The position numbers were made by a program, and so were the translations under genes. From CAZUVM01 sp964623885 (GTDB taxonomy: Bacteria > Verrucomicrobiota > Verrucomicrobiia > Limisphaerales > UBA8199): a DNA stretch of 36,413 bases. The stretch is taken from the NCBI GenBank assembly GCA_964623885.1, contig CAZUVM010000213.1:1-36413 (forward strand), written 5' to 3'. This document shows, piece after piece, positions 1 to 8,699 of the stretch. Within the stretch, counting starts at the first letter, position 1. Every line of letters begins with the position of its first letter. Under the pieces are notes generated by a model. It saw only the letters and a program-made list of their open reading frames with translations. It did no database searches and was not told where the DNA came from.

Positions 1-1
1 T

Positions 2-1644
<1,643 letters not shown>

Positions 1645-1648
<4 letters not shown>

Positions 1649-2100
1649 AGGAGACACCCAAGAACCATCTGATCCTGCTGGTCGATGACGATTCGGACGA
1701 CCGGCTGCTCGTCAAAGACGCTGTTGCCGAGTCCGCCCAACACGCGGATCTGCGTTGCCTCGAGAATGGCGAGCAATTGCTGGATTATCTGCATCGGCGC
1801 AATAGCTACGCCGCACCGGGCGCCGCTCCCCGGCCAGGACTAATCCTTTTGGATCTGAATATGCCTCGTAAGGACGGCCGCGAAGCCTTGCGTGAAATCA
1901 AAAATGACCCTGCCCTTCGTCGCATTCCGGTGGTCGTGTTCACTACTTCCAAAGCGGATACCGATGTGGCTGGGTTGTACGACCTGGGCGCCAACTCTTT
2001 CGTTACCAAGCCTGTCCAGTTCGATCGCCTCGTCGATGCCATCACCCGGCTCGCCCAATATTGGTTCGACACCGTCGAATTGCCCGCCTTGCGCGCCTGA
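1645..2100 (+). CDS. Single-domain response regulator, Rcp1-like
   Basis: A 151-residue stand-alone REC protein. The acidic pocket is D14/D15/D16, the phospho-acceptor is D70 in LLDLNMP, the switch Thr is T100 or T101, and the conserved Lys is K122 in VTKPVQF. The insertion before the phospho-acceptor strand (about residues 50-64) and the FTTS motif fit the Rcp1 subgroup that partners phytochrome-like kinases. Its ATG overlaps the stop of the upstream kinase (ATGA at 1645-1648), which indicates translational coupling and a cognate pair. There is no DNA-binding or enzymatic output domain, so it probably acts as a phosphorelay shuttle or by protein contact. The hybrid kinase one base downstream is an obvious candidate partner; that is inference. 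Confidence 0.92.
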
Positions 2101-2101
2101 A

Positions 2102-4909
2102 ATGAATCTCACCGGAATTACCAAAGTGCTGTTGGTGGAGGACGACGAGGATGACTATATCATCGTTCGTGATCTGCTCGCTGACATTAAGAGCGAGCGC
2201 TTCACGTTGGATTGGGCAAAGACTTTCGAAACCGGGTTCGATTCGCTGCGTCAAAACCAGCATGACGTGTGTTTGGTGGATTATCGGCTCGGCGCGCATA
2301 ACGGCATGGAGTTGCTGCGCGGTGCAATCGAGGAAGGCTGTCCTGCGCCCATTATTCTCCTAACCGGGGCTCGCGATCAGGCATTGGACATGGCGGCAAT
2401 GCAGGCAGGGGCGGCCGACTACCTCGTCAAAGGCCAACTCCGGGCCGATGCGCTGGCGCGCAGCATTCGGTACGCTTTGCAGCGAAAACGGGCCGCCGCC
2501 CTGGCCGCCTTCGAACAGGCCCGCCTGGCCTCGTTTGGCGCCGAAATTGGTCTGGCCCTCACCCGTCGCGATACGCTGGACGGAATCCTGGAGCGATGTG
2601 CCGCCGCCATGGTCCAATACCTCAATGCCGGCCTGGCCCAAATCTCCGTTTTGGCACCTGGACAGAACAAATTCGAGACGCGCGCGACCGCCGGCCCTTT
2701 AGCGCCTCCCGGCGGCAGCGCCTCGGGTCTTCCCAAAGTCGATCTTGACCTCGTGCCGCTAACTGAAGGCAAACCGGTCTATATCAAACAGATCCTCAAA
2801 GATCCGCGTATTGTTGATCAAACCTGGGTGCAGCAACAAGGGCTTGTTTCGTACGCCGCGTTCCCGCTGGCTCTCGAAGACCAACTGGTCGGCTTGATGT
2901 CGCTCTTCTCTCAGCAGGCCATGAGCGAACAAGTCACCCAGGAAATGAGCTCCGTCGCGAACGGCATCGCCCTGTGCATTGAACGCAAACGCGCCGAAGA
3001 AGCCCTTGACCGCAGCGAGATCAAGTACCGAACCGTTGTCGAGAGCATCAAGGAAGTCATCTTTCAATTGGATGAGTTCGGCAATTGGACTTTCCTGAAC
3101 CCCGCCTGGACTGCAATCACCGGCTTCGATGTCGAGTCCACCCTCGGCTCGTTTTTCCTGGATTATTTCCATAGCGAAGATCGCGAGCAAAACCGAGAAG
3201 TATTCCTGCGACTGCTCGATCGCCAACTCGATTATTTCCGGTACGAGACCCGCCTTCGTAGCCGCAATGGGCAGGTGCTTTGGGCCGAAGTGTACTTCCA
3301 GCCTGCTTTGGATCCCCAAGGTAAAATCATCGGGCTATCGGGCACTTTGAGCGACGTCACTGAAAGAAAGGCGTCCGAGTTCCAAATCCAGAAGCTCGCC
3401 GCTTTCCCTCAGGTCAATCCCAACCCGGTGTTGGAATTCGGCGCGGACGGCGAACTCAGCTACGCCAATAGTGCCGCGCAGGATATGATGATATCGCTGG
3501 GTCAGGAGGACTTGTTCGCCATCCTTCCCCCGGCCACTACTGCAACGGTCCGCGAGTGCCTGACTACCGGTCAAAAGAAGCTCCGGCAGGAAGTCACCAT
3601 CAACGGACGCGTGTTGACCTGGTCGTTTTTCCCCGTCGTTGCCAGCCAGGTGGTCCATTGTTACGGCACCGATGTGACCGAGGTGCTCGAATTGGAAGCC
3701 CAGTTCCGGCACGCACAGAAACTCGAATCGATCGGCCAACTCGCTGCCGGCGTAGCGCACGATTTCAATAACATTCTGACTGTTATTCAAGGCCATTCGG
3801 CCTTGTTGCTGGCTCGCAACTCCGCCGGGCCGGACGCGACCGGCCCCCTAAAACAGATTACGATGGCCGCCGAGCGTGCCGCCTCCCTGACTCGCCAACT
3901 GCTCATGTTCAGCCGCCGCCAAGTCACCCAGCTCAGAACTCTTGATCTGAATGCCGCGCTGCAGAACCTGGTCAATATGCTCAGCCGCCTGCTGGGCGAG
4001 GACATCGCGCTCGATAACGAGTTCGCCCCCGGGTTGCCGGCAATCGAGGCTGATTTAGGCATGCTCGAGCAAGTCGTCATGAACCTCGTCGTCAACTCGC
4101 GCGACGCGATGCCCAAGGGCGGTCGCCTCCAAATCTCGACCCGCCTGGTTGAAATCGATCAGGAATACGTAAACAGGCGCGCCGATGCCCGTATCGGGCA
4201 CTTCGTCTGCCTGTCAGTTTCGGACACGGGCTGCGGCATGGATGCCCAAACTTTAAACCGCATTTTTGAGCCATTCTTCACCACCAAGGAAGTTGGCAAA
4301 GGCACGGGGCTGGGTTTAGCCACCGTTTACGGCATTATTCAGCAGCACCGCGGGTGGATCGAGGTCACGAGCGAATTGGGCCGAGGCACGGTTTTCCGCA
4401 TTTACTTCCCGGCCGCCGTCGGCCCAGTGGCTGTGCTCGACTCTGGACTAGGCTCCCCGTCGGCCTGCCGTGGCCACGAAACCATCCTGCTGGTTGAAGA
4501 CGAACCAATGCTTCGTGAAATGGTGCGAGAAGTGCTCGAAGAACAGGGTTACCGTGTGTTTGAAGCCTCTTGCGCCAGCGAAGCCCTCCAGCAATGGGGC
4601 CGCAATGACGCCGCAATCGACTTGTTGCTTACCGATATGGTGATGCCCGAAGGCATGGGTGGCCTTGACTTGGCAACCGAACTTCGTCAGCGAAAGCCGA
4701 GCCTGAAGGTCCTTTTCAGTAGTGGCTACAGCCCGGAATCAATGAGTGGTGTTTTTGACCCAAACAGCGCCTCGTTTCTGCCGAAGCCCTATGCTCCCCA
4801 AAAACTCGTCAAAACCGTGCGGCAAATTCTGGATATGCCTCCTGAAGAAGCCATAGGCCCCATTGTTCCCCTGAAGCCTCACCACACGCCCCATCCGGTC
4901 CCCGCTTAA
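2102..4909 (+). CDS. Hybrid histidine kinase REC-GAF-PAS-PAS-HisKA-HATPase-REC
   Basis: A 935-residue soluble hybrid kinase. I chose the ATG at 2102, one base after the preceding stop, because the protein then opens directly with a REC domain (VLLVEDDEDD); a longer in-frame start at 1892 would lie inside the upstream regulator. In order: REC1 with D60 in LVDYRLG and K at LVKGQ; a GAF-like domain at about 136-290; PAS1 from about 305; a weaker PAS2 at about 430-535; HisKA with H553 in GVAHDFNNIL; HATPase_c with N-box MNLVVNSRDAM, DTGCGM and GKGTGLGLATV; and a C-terminal REC2 from about 793 with D845 in LLTDMVMP. There are no membrane segments. It could take phosphate from the upstream kinase through REC1 and pass it on through REC2. 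No HPt domain or DNA-binding output is encoded nearby. Confidence 0.93.
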   Translation: MNLTGITKVLLVEDDEDDYIIVRDLLADIKSERFTLDWAKTFETGFDSLRQNQHDVCLVDYRLGAHNGMELLRGAIEEGCPAPIILLTGARDQALDMAAMQAGAADYLVKGQLRADALARSIRYALQRKRAAALAAFEQARLASFGAEIGLALTRRDTLDGILERCAAAMVQYLNAGLAQISVLAPGQNKFETRATAGPLAPPGGSASGLPKVDLDLVPLTEGKPVYIKQILKDPRIVDQTWVQQQGLVSYAAFPLALEDQLVGLMSLFSQQAMSEQVTQEMSSVANGIALCIERKRAEEALDRSEIKYRTVVESIKEVIFQLDEFGNWTFLNPAWTAITGFDVESTLGSFFLDYFHSEDREQNREVFLRLLDRQLDYFRYETRLRSRNGQVLWAEVYFQPALDPQGKIIGLSGTLSDVTERKASEFQIQKLAAFPQVNPNPVLEFGADGELSYANSAAQDMMISLGQEDLFAILPPATTATVRECLTTGQKKLRQEVTINGRVLTWSFFPVVASQVVHCYGTDVTEVLELEAQFRHAQKLESIGQLAAGVAHDFNNILTVIQGHSALLLARNSAGPDATGPLKQITMAAERAASLTRQLLMFSRRQVTQLRTLDLNAALQNLVNMLSRLLGEDIALDNEFAPGLPAIEADLGMLEQVVMNLVVNSRDAMPKGGRLQISTRLVEIDQEYVNRRADARIGHFVCLSVSDTGCGMDAQTLNRIFEPFFTTKEVGKGTGLGLATVYGIIQQHRGWIEVTSELGRGTVFRIYFPAAVGPVAVLDSGLGSPSACRGHETILLVEDEPMLREMVREVLEEQGYRVFEASCASEALQQWGRNDAAIDLLLTDMVMPEGMGGLDLATELRQRKPSLKVLFSSGYSPESMSGVFDPNSASFLPKPYAPQKLVKTVRQILDMPPEEAIGPIVPLKPHHTPHPVPA

Positions 4910-4934
4910 GAGCAGGAATATTATCTAACGAAGT

Positions 4935-4970
4935 GGTAATCCAGTTACCTCTTTTGGTAAATCGCTTACC
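4935..4970. promoter_or_regulatory. Two tandem 15-bp palindromes GGTAA-N5-TTACC
   Basis: Perfect copies of GGTAA-N5-TTACC lie at 4935-4949 (spacer TCCAG) and 4956-4970 (spacer ATCGC). The arms are identical and the spacers differ, as expected for a dimeric protein reading the arms. The start-to-start distance is 21 bp, two helical turns, so both sites face the same side of the helix. They lie about 107 and 128 bp upstream of the start predicted from the sigma-54-like element, a usual distance for enhancer-binding sites. The binding protein is unknown. Confidence 0.6.
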
Positions 4971-5044
4971 CTCCAATATTCTCCTGGATCTCTAGGACTT
5001 GCCAAAATCCCAGGAAAACGCAGGATTCGGGAGCCGGCCCGCCA

Positions 5045-5060
5045 TGGCACAATTCCCGCT
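5045..5060 (+). promoter_or_regulatory. Sigma-54-like -24/-12 promoter element
   Basis: The sequence TGGCACAATTCCCGCT matches the sigma-54 pattern TGGCAC-N7-(T)GC: the whole -24 block is perfect and GG and GC are exactly 10 bp apart. The -12 block reads CCGC instead of TTGC, a partial match. The predicted transcript start is near 5070, about 16 bases before the structured RNA. No sigma-54 activator (AAA+ domain) gene lies in the window. Confidence 0.45.
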
Positions 5061-5069
5061 AAAGAAGCA

Positions 5070-5233
5070 AGTGTTGCGCTCGATTGGGTCGCTGCAAGCG
5101 CAGCCTGCGGTAAGAACCGTTGCAAACTCGGAACTAACGAAGTTCCGGCAACTGCAGTGGAAAACGATTTAGCGGCGACCCACCGCTCCCTGTGGCTCGG
5201 CTCACGCCCGCGACCGGCCACAGGGGTTTTTTT
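5070..5233 (+). ncRNA. Candidate structured small RNA or attenuating leader
   Basis: A segment of about 160 nt with a compact predicted fold. The closing helix pairs 5086-5095 (GGGTCGCTGC) with 5172-5181 (GCGGCGACCC), ten pairs including one G-U. Inside it, CTGC 5105-5108 pairs with GCAG 5154-5157 and encloses two arms: GGT-AAGA-ACC (5109-5118), and GTTGC 5119-5123 with GCAAC 5148-5152 capped by GGAAC 5130-5134 with GTTCC 5142-5146. A terminator follows at 5188-5233. It fits a free-standing small RNA or a riboswitch-like leader of the regulator at 5241. It does not show the consensus of 6S, SRP, tmRNA, RNase P, c-di-GMP, cobalamin, TPP, SAM or glutamine RNAs as I know them. The start is inferred from the promoter-like element. 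Confidence 0.45.
5188..5233 (+). terminator. Strong intrinsic terminator just before the regulator start codon
   Basis: CCCTGTGGC (5188-5196) pairs perfectly with GCCACAGGG (5217-5225), nine pairs. An inner CGG/CCG helix (5198-5200 with 5214-5216) extends it, and seven T follow (5227-5233). It ends 7 bases before the ATG at 5241, so it either closes the upstream RNA or acts as an attenuator for the regulator gene. Confidence 0.8.
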
Positions 5234-5240
5234 AGGTGCG

Positions 5241-5675
5241 ATGAACAAAAGAGTTCTGCTGGCGGATGACGATGAATCAGTCCGTAAGATGGTAGGCCGG
5301 GTACTGGAGACTGCCGGCTATCACGTCCTTCGGGCCAGCACTGGAAATGAGGCGGTAGCGAAATTCCGAGCCGGACAACCGCATCTCGTCCTGCTCGACC
5401 TGAAGATGCCCGATCAGGAGGGCTGGGAAGCTTTCGAGCAACTCAGCCGTCATGACCCTTTAGTCCCGGTCATCGTTATTACCGCTTGGCCGAACCAGTA
5501 TGATGAGGCGGTTCAGCGCGGAATCGATGCCCTCATGGAAAAGCCCTTGGATATCCCGCTCCTGCTCCAAACCATTCAGAAGCTGCTGGATGAGCCCGAG
5601 CACAAACGCACTGAACGCCTCACCGACCGTAGCTTTATCACAGCGTATTTGGGCAATATTCCCACGGCTGCCTAA
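5241..5675 (+). CDS. Single-domain response regulator (CheY-like)
   Basis: A 144-residue REC-only protein. The acidic pocket is D9/D10/D11, the phospho-acceptor is D53 in LLDLKMP, the switch Thr lies in VIVITAWPNQ and the conserved Lys in MEKPLDI. I chose ATG 5241 because MNKRVLLADDD is the expected REC N-terminus; the frame continues upstream to a GTG at 5157, but that would translate the terminator. A weak AGGTG lies at 5234-5238, with only two bases before the start. The last 25 or so residues are a polar tail with no recognisable output domain. Expression probably depends on read-through of, or a start within, the terminator directly upstream. It is convergent with rplW. Its kinase is unknown; the adjacent hybrid kinase is one possibility. 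Confidence 0.92.
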   Translation: MNKRVLLADDDESVRKMVGRVLETAGYHVLRASTGNEAVAKFRAGQPHLVLLDLKMPDQEGWEAFEQLSRHDPLVPVIVITAWPNQYDEAVQRGIDALMEKPLDIPLLLQTIQKLLDEPEHKRTERLTDRSFITAYLGNIPTAA

Positions 5676-5785
5676 AGGCTTGGTGGTCCTCTGTCTCGCT
5701 TTGTTCTCCCCTATACTGCCAATAAAAAGACCGAGCCGATTTGGGAACGGCGCGGCCTAAAGCCGGAGCGAATCAACCACCTGGC

Positions 5786-6067
5786 TCAAGTCAATACAAT
5801 CTTATCACCCTTTTTCAACGTCACGATGGCCTTCTTCCAATCGGATGACTGGCCGGCTTGTTTCGTGCGCTGGCGGCGAAATTTGCCATGCACATTCATC
5901 GTGTTCACTTTCGTGACTTTCACTTTAAACAGTTCCTGCACCGCCTGGCGGATTTGCGTCTTATTAGCGCGGCGGTCTGCTACCACGGTGTACTGGTTGA
6001 AGCTGTCACCCTGGCGCGTTCCTTTCTCCGTCAGCCGGACCGTCTTGATGATCTCAAATGTATTCAT
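5786..6067 (-). CDS. rplW: 50S ribosomal protein L23
   Basis: A 93-residue L23, the early-binding large-subunit protein at the exit tunnel that docks trigger factor and SRP. Recognised from MNTFEIIKTVRLTEKG at the N-terminus, Y-VVADRRANKTQIRQAVQELFKVKV in the core (here abbreviated) and the basic loop HGKFRRQRTKQAG. I start at ATG 6067, four bases after the L4 stop; an in-frame start at 6115 would overlap L4 and add residues not seen in the family. It is the last gene of this ribosomal cluster: rplB (L2), which usually follows, is absent, and a convergent regulator gene begins instead. Confidence 0.95.
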   Translation of the reverse strand: MNTFEIIKTVRLTEKGTRQGDSFNQYTVVADRRANKTQIRQAVQELFKVKVTKVNTMNVHGKFRRQRTKQAGQSSDWKKAIVTLKKGDKIVLT

Positions 6068-6071
6068 GGCA

Positions 6072-6698
6072 TTATTCCTGGCTGAGGCGGGCTTCCACCT
6101 GCTCGAATGCGCCACGCGTAAAGATCAGCTTGTCCGGTCGCAGCACATCGTAAGGATTCAGTGATTGGCTGGTGGCCAGCGCAACTTTGGGCAGGTTGCG
6201 TGAAGCAAGCGTGAGGTTTTTATCCGCCGCCTGCGCCACAAACAACGCGGTGCCCTTCAGTTCCAGCGCCGCTATCAAACTCGTGAATCCCTTGGTTTTC
6301 GGGGATTCCAGCTTCAGCTCATTCAAAACGATCACATCGCCCGCGCGGAGCCGCTCCGACAGTGCTTTGCGTAGCGCGAGCTGCCGCGTTTTCCGTGAGA
6401 CTTTCTTAGCGAAATCGCGCGGTTTTGGTCCAAACACAACGCCGCCGCCACGCCACAATGGAGAGGCAAATGAACCGGCCCGCGCTCGGCCTGTGCCTTT
6501 TTGACGCCACGGCTTTTTTCCGGTACCGGCAACTTCACCCATCGTTTTTGTTGAGGCAGTACCACTCCGCTGCGCCGCGCGATACGCCACCACCGCGTCG
6601 TGCACGGCTTGTGTGCCCTTACCGTTTTCGACCAGAGGGAATTTAACCTCCAGCTCGCCCTGGTCCTTTCCTTGCGTGTCCTTAATCGTCAGTTTCAT
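6072..6698 (-). CDS. rplD: 50S ribosomal protein L4
   Basis: A 208-residue L4, normal family length. The tunnel-lining loop is clear: GTGKKPWRQKGTGRARAG followed by the SPLWRGGGVVFGPKPRDF block, which are L4 signatures. In E. coli L4 also represses its own operon by binding the S10 leader; I see no similar leader structure here. The gene lies 57 bp after rplC and 4 bp before rplW, in the standard order. Confidence 0.97.
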   Translation of the reverse strand: MKLTIKDTQGKDQGELEVKFPLVENGKGTQAVHDAVVAYRAAQRSGTASTKTMGEVAGTGKKPWRQKGTGRARAGSFASPLWRGGGVVFGPKPRDFAKKVSRKTRQLALRKALSERLRAGDVIVLNELKLESPKTKGFTSLIAALELKGTALFVAQAADKNLTLASRNLPKVALATSQSLNPYDVLRPDKLIFTRGAFEQVEARLSQE

Positions 6699-6755
6699 AC
6701 GGATTCAAATCCATTTAGTCGCAGCACTCAAAATGCTTTGCGCCCGCGCTGCACA

Positions 6756-7451
6756 TCACTTCTTCTTCGCTTCTGCCTTCTTCACGTTCTCCGGCCGTTC
6801 CGCGTGCGGCCGCCAGCCCTTCGGGCGTTTCTTGGATTCGCGAATTACCACGTAGTCACCTTTCGCGCCCGGCACGGCGCCGCGAATCAGCAGCAGATTG
6901 TCCGCCTCGCGCACTTGAATAACCTCCAGATTCTGGACTGTTCGGCGCACTTGACCCATGTGGCCCGGCATGCGCATCCCGCGCATGACTGTGCCTGGGA
7001 ACAAACGCTGGCCAATCGCCCCGGAACGCCGGTGCCAACCCTTGGCCCCGTGAGTGGAATCGCCACCCCGGAACGCGTGTCGACCTACGACACCCTCGAA
7101 CCCCCTGCCCTTGGTAACGCCGATGGCGTCCACATAGTCGCCGGGAGCAAAAAGAGTGGCTCCCACAACATCACCTGGCTTGACCTCTTTGCTGAAGTCG
7201 CGGAATTCGCCAATGCGTTTGACGGCAACACCATTGAATTTTTTGATATGCCCAAGCAAGGGCTTGCTCAGCCGGTGCTCCTTCTGATCGTTAAACCCAA
7301 GCTGCACGGCATTGTAGCCATGGCTCTGCTGGGTCTTGCACTCGAGCACGCGGTTTGGCCCGACCAGCACCACCGTCACCGGTGTCATGACGCCTTTACC
7401 GTCGTAAACGCGCGTCTGGCCCAATTTCTTTCCTAAAAGTCCGACTGGCAT
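6756..7451 (-). CDS. rplC: 50S ribosomal protein L3
   Basis: A 231-residue L3, needed early in 50S assembly and reaching the peptidyl-transferase centre. Typical features are GLLGKKLGQTRVYD near the start, KGRGFEGVVGRHAFRGG, the GWHRRSGAIGQR loop and GMRMPGHMG. I chose ATG 7451 (MPVGLLGKK) rather than an upstream in-frame ATG at 7538, which would overlap the end of S10 and add 29 unrelated residues. No Shine-Dalgarno is visible (TTTCCACTTT precedes the ATG). The C-terminus is a Lys/Ala tail. Confidence 0.96.
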   Translation of the reverse strand: MPVGLLGKKLGQTRVYDGKGVMTPVTVVLVGPNRVLECKTQQSHGYNAVQLGFNDQKEHRLSKPLLGHIKKFNGVAVKRIGEFRDFSKEVKPGDVVGATLFAPGDYVDAIGVTKGRGFEGVVGRHAFRGGDSTHGAKGWHRRSGAIGQRLFPGTVMRGMRMPGHMGQVRRTVQNLEVIQVREADNLLLIRGAVPGAKGDYVVIRESKKRPKGWRPHAERPENVKKAEAKKK

Positions 7452-7512
7452 AAAGTGGAAATAAGCTGTGGAGCGGCAGAGCCATAAATTACTCTTTGCT
7501 CCGGTTGTTAGA

Positions 7513-7821
7513 TTAAATCTTGATGGTAATATCCACACCCGCCGGCAGGTTCAGCTTCTTGAGCTCGTCAACCGTTTTGGCAGTGGGTTCAATAATATCG
7601 ATCAGCCGCTTATGCGTGCGCTGTTCAAAAGTTTCCTGGGACTTTTTGTCCGCGTGGGGCGAACGTTGCACGGTGAACCTTTCCACGCGCGTTGGTAGGG
7701 GGATGGGTCCGGCAACCCGGGCGCCGGTGCGCTTGACTGTGTCCGCGATGTCGCGGGCGGATTGGTCTATGACGCGATGATCATAGGCCTTCAATCGGAT
7801 GCGAATGCGTTGTCCAGCCAT
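7513..7821 (-). CDS. rpsJ: 30S ribosomal protein S10
   Basis: A 102-residue S10, full length. Recognised from IRIRLKAYDHRVIDQSA, GPIPLPTR and the SPHADKKSQETFEQRTHKR loop. S10 is both a 30S head protein and NusE, the partner of NusB in antitermination. It is first in its operon, with no tuf or fusA upstream; a divergent hydrolase gene lies there instead. No Shine-Dalgarno precedes the ATG. Confidence 0.97.
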   Translation of the reverse strand: MAGQRIRIRLKAYDHRVIDQSARDIADTVKRTGARVAGPIPLPTRVERFTVQRSPHADKKSQETFEQRTHKRLIDIIEPTAKTVDELKKLNLPAGVDITIKI

Positions 7822-7889
7822 ACAAAGAACAATTGTCTGTTAATGGTTTGTTTGGTCCGTCCCTCGGAAGCCGCGGAAACGGAGGGCGG

Positions 7890-7917
7890 AATATAGCAAA
7901 AGCTCGATATCGCGCAA
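7890..7917 (-). promoter_or_regulatory. Candidate promoter of the rpsJ operon
   Basis: On the minus strand, TTGCGC (7917-7912), a 16-bp spacer, and TATATT (7895-7890). The -10 matches 5 of 6 of the sigma-70 consensus; the -35 only begins TTG. The start would fall near 7883, giving a leader of about 60 nt, too short for an E. coli-like S10 leader. Confidence 0.35.
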
Positions 7918-7966
7918 TAGGTTTTTCGAACTTTTTCTTTCGCTGTACCCCGCATACTATGCCGCC

Positions 7967-8614
7967 ATGGTCCTGCTGACGAATACGGGCGGCGTCGCGT
8001 CCACTAATTGCTTCCTCATTGCCGATGAGACAGCCCGGCAGGCGGTGATGTTTGACGCGCCCGATCATACAGCCGGGCCTTTGCTCGAGGAAGTAGGCAA
8101 ACGAGCTTGGGACCTGGTCGGCCTGTGGCTGACTCACGGGCACTTCGATCACTTCGCCGACCACGCGATGGTGCGGCGGAAATTCCCTCGCGTGAGGATT
8201 CTCCTCCATGCCGCAGACGCGCCCAAAGCCGCCCAACCCGATATGCAACTACGCATGTTCGGCATACCACTGAGCATCCCTTCACTCCAACCGGATGCAA
8301 CCGTCACTGACAATCAGAAACTCCAGATCGGCACCCTGGAAGTCGCCGTCATTCATACCCCCGGCCACTCCCCTGGCCATGTCGCTTACCACTTTCCTCA
8401 GGAGGGCCTGCTCATTGGCGGCGACCTGATTATCGGCGGCTCGGTGGGACGCACCGATTTGCCCGATTCGGACCTTGCCCAACTCCAAGCCTCCATTCGC
8501 CGCGTCATGCAGTTGCCGCCGGGCACTCGCCTGCTCGGCGGTCATGGGCCACCGACGACGCTGGCCCATGAAGGCGCGAATAATCCCTGGGTTCAGGAGG
8601 CGCTGAATTCATAG
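7967..8614 (+). CDS. MBL-fold metal-dependent hydrolase (glyoxalase II-like)
   Basis: A 215-residue soluble metallo-beta-lactamase-fold hydrolase. The metal ligands are in place: THGHFDH at 56-62, H134 in TPGHSPGH, D153 in GGDLIIGGS and H193 in GGHGPPT. The IGGSVGRTDLP segment is typical of the YcbL/glyoxalase II-like branch, which hydrolyses thioesters such as S-lactoylglutathione, although substrates in this family vary. There is no signal peptide, so it is cytoplasmic. It is divergent from rpsJ and stands 85 bp before transaldolase. The substrate cannot be fixed from sequence. Confidence 0.9.
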   Translation: MVLLTNTGGVASTNCFLIADETARQAVMFDAPDHTAGPLLEEVGKRAWDLVGLWLTHGHFDHFADHAMVRRKFPRVRILLHAADAPKAAQPDMQLRMFGIPLSIPSLQPDATVTDNQKLQIGTLEVAVIHTPGHSPGHVAYHFPQEGLLIGGDLIIGGSVGRTDLPDSDLAQLQASIRRVMQLPPGTRLLGGHGPPTTLAHEGANNPWVQEALNS

Positions 8615-8699
8615 CAGCGGCAGGCAAGCTTCTATTTGCCTCCCCCAATAACCTGCGCCATGGTTAGTTACGGATTCATCAGTATCAAAGCACAAGTTT

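Larger units (their letters stand above)
4910..5240. other. 331-bp non-coding regulatory block
   Basis: I see no credible protein gene in this gap between the hybrid kinase and the next regulator. It contains, left to right, two tandem palindromes (4935-4949, 4956-4970), a sigma-54-like element (5045-5060), a segment that folds into a closed multi-arm RNA (5086-5181) and an intrinsic terminator (5188-5233). A 107-codon minus-strand reading frame crosses the whole block but resembles no family and would be encoded by the terminator itself. Confidence 0.75.

Noticed and set aside
5086..5181. Known riboswitch or housekeeping RNA (c-di-GMP, cobalamin, TPP, SAM, glutamine, 6S, SRP, RNase P, tmRNA)
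   Set aside because: The conserved landmark sequences I know for these are absent. A covariance-model search is still needed to exclude distant members.
4925..5248. 107-codon minus-strand frame across the non-coding block
   Set aside because: It would be encoded by the terminator, promoter-like and palindrome sequences, and the protein resembles nothing.
6600..7436. 278-codon plus-strand frame over rplC/rplD
   Set aside because: It is antisense to unmistakable ribosomal protein genes.
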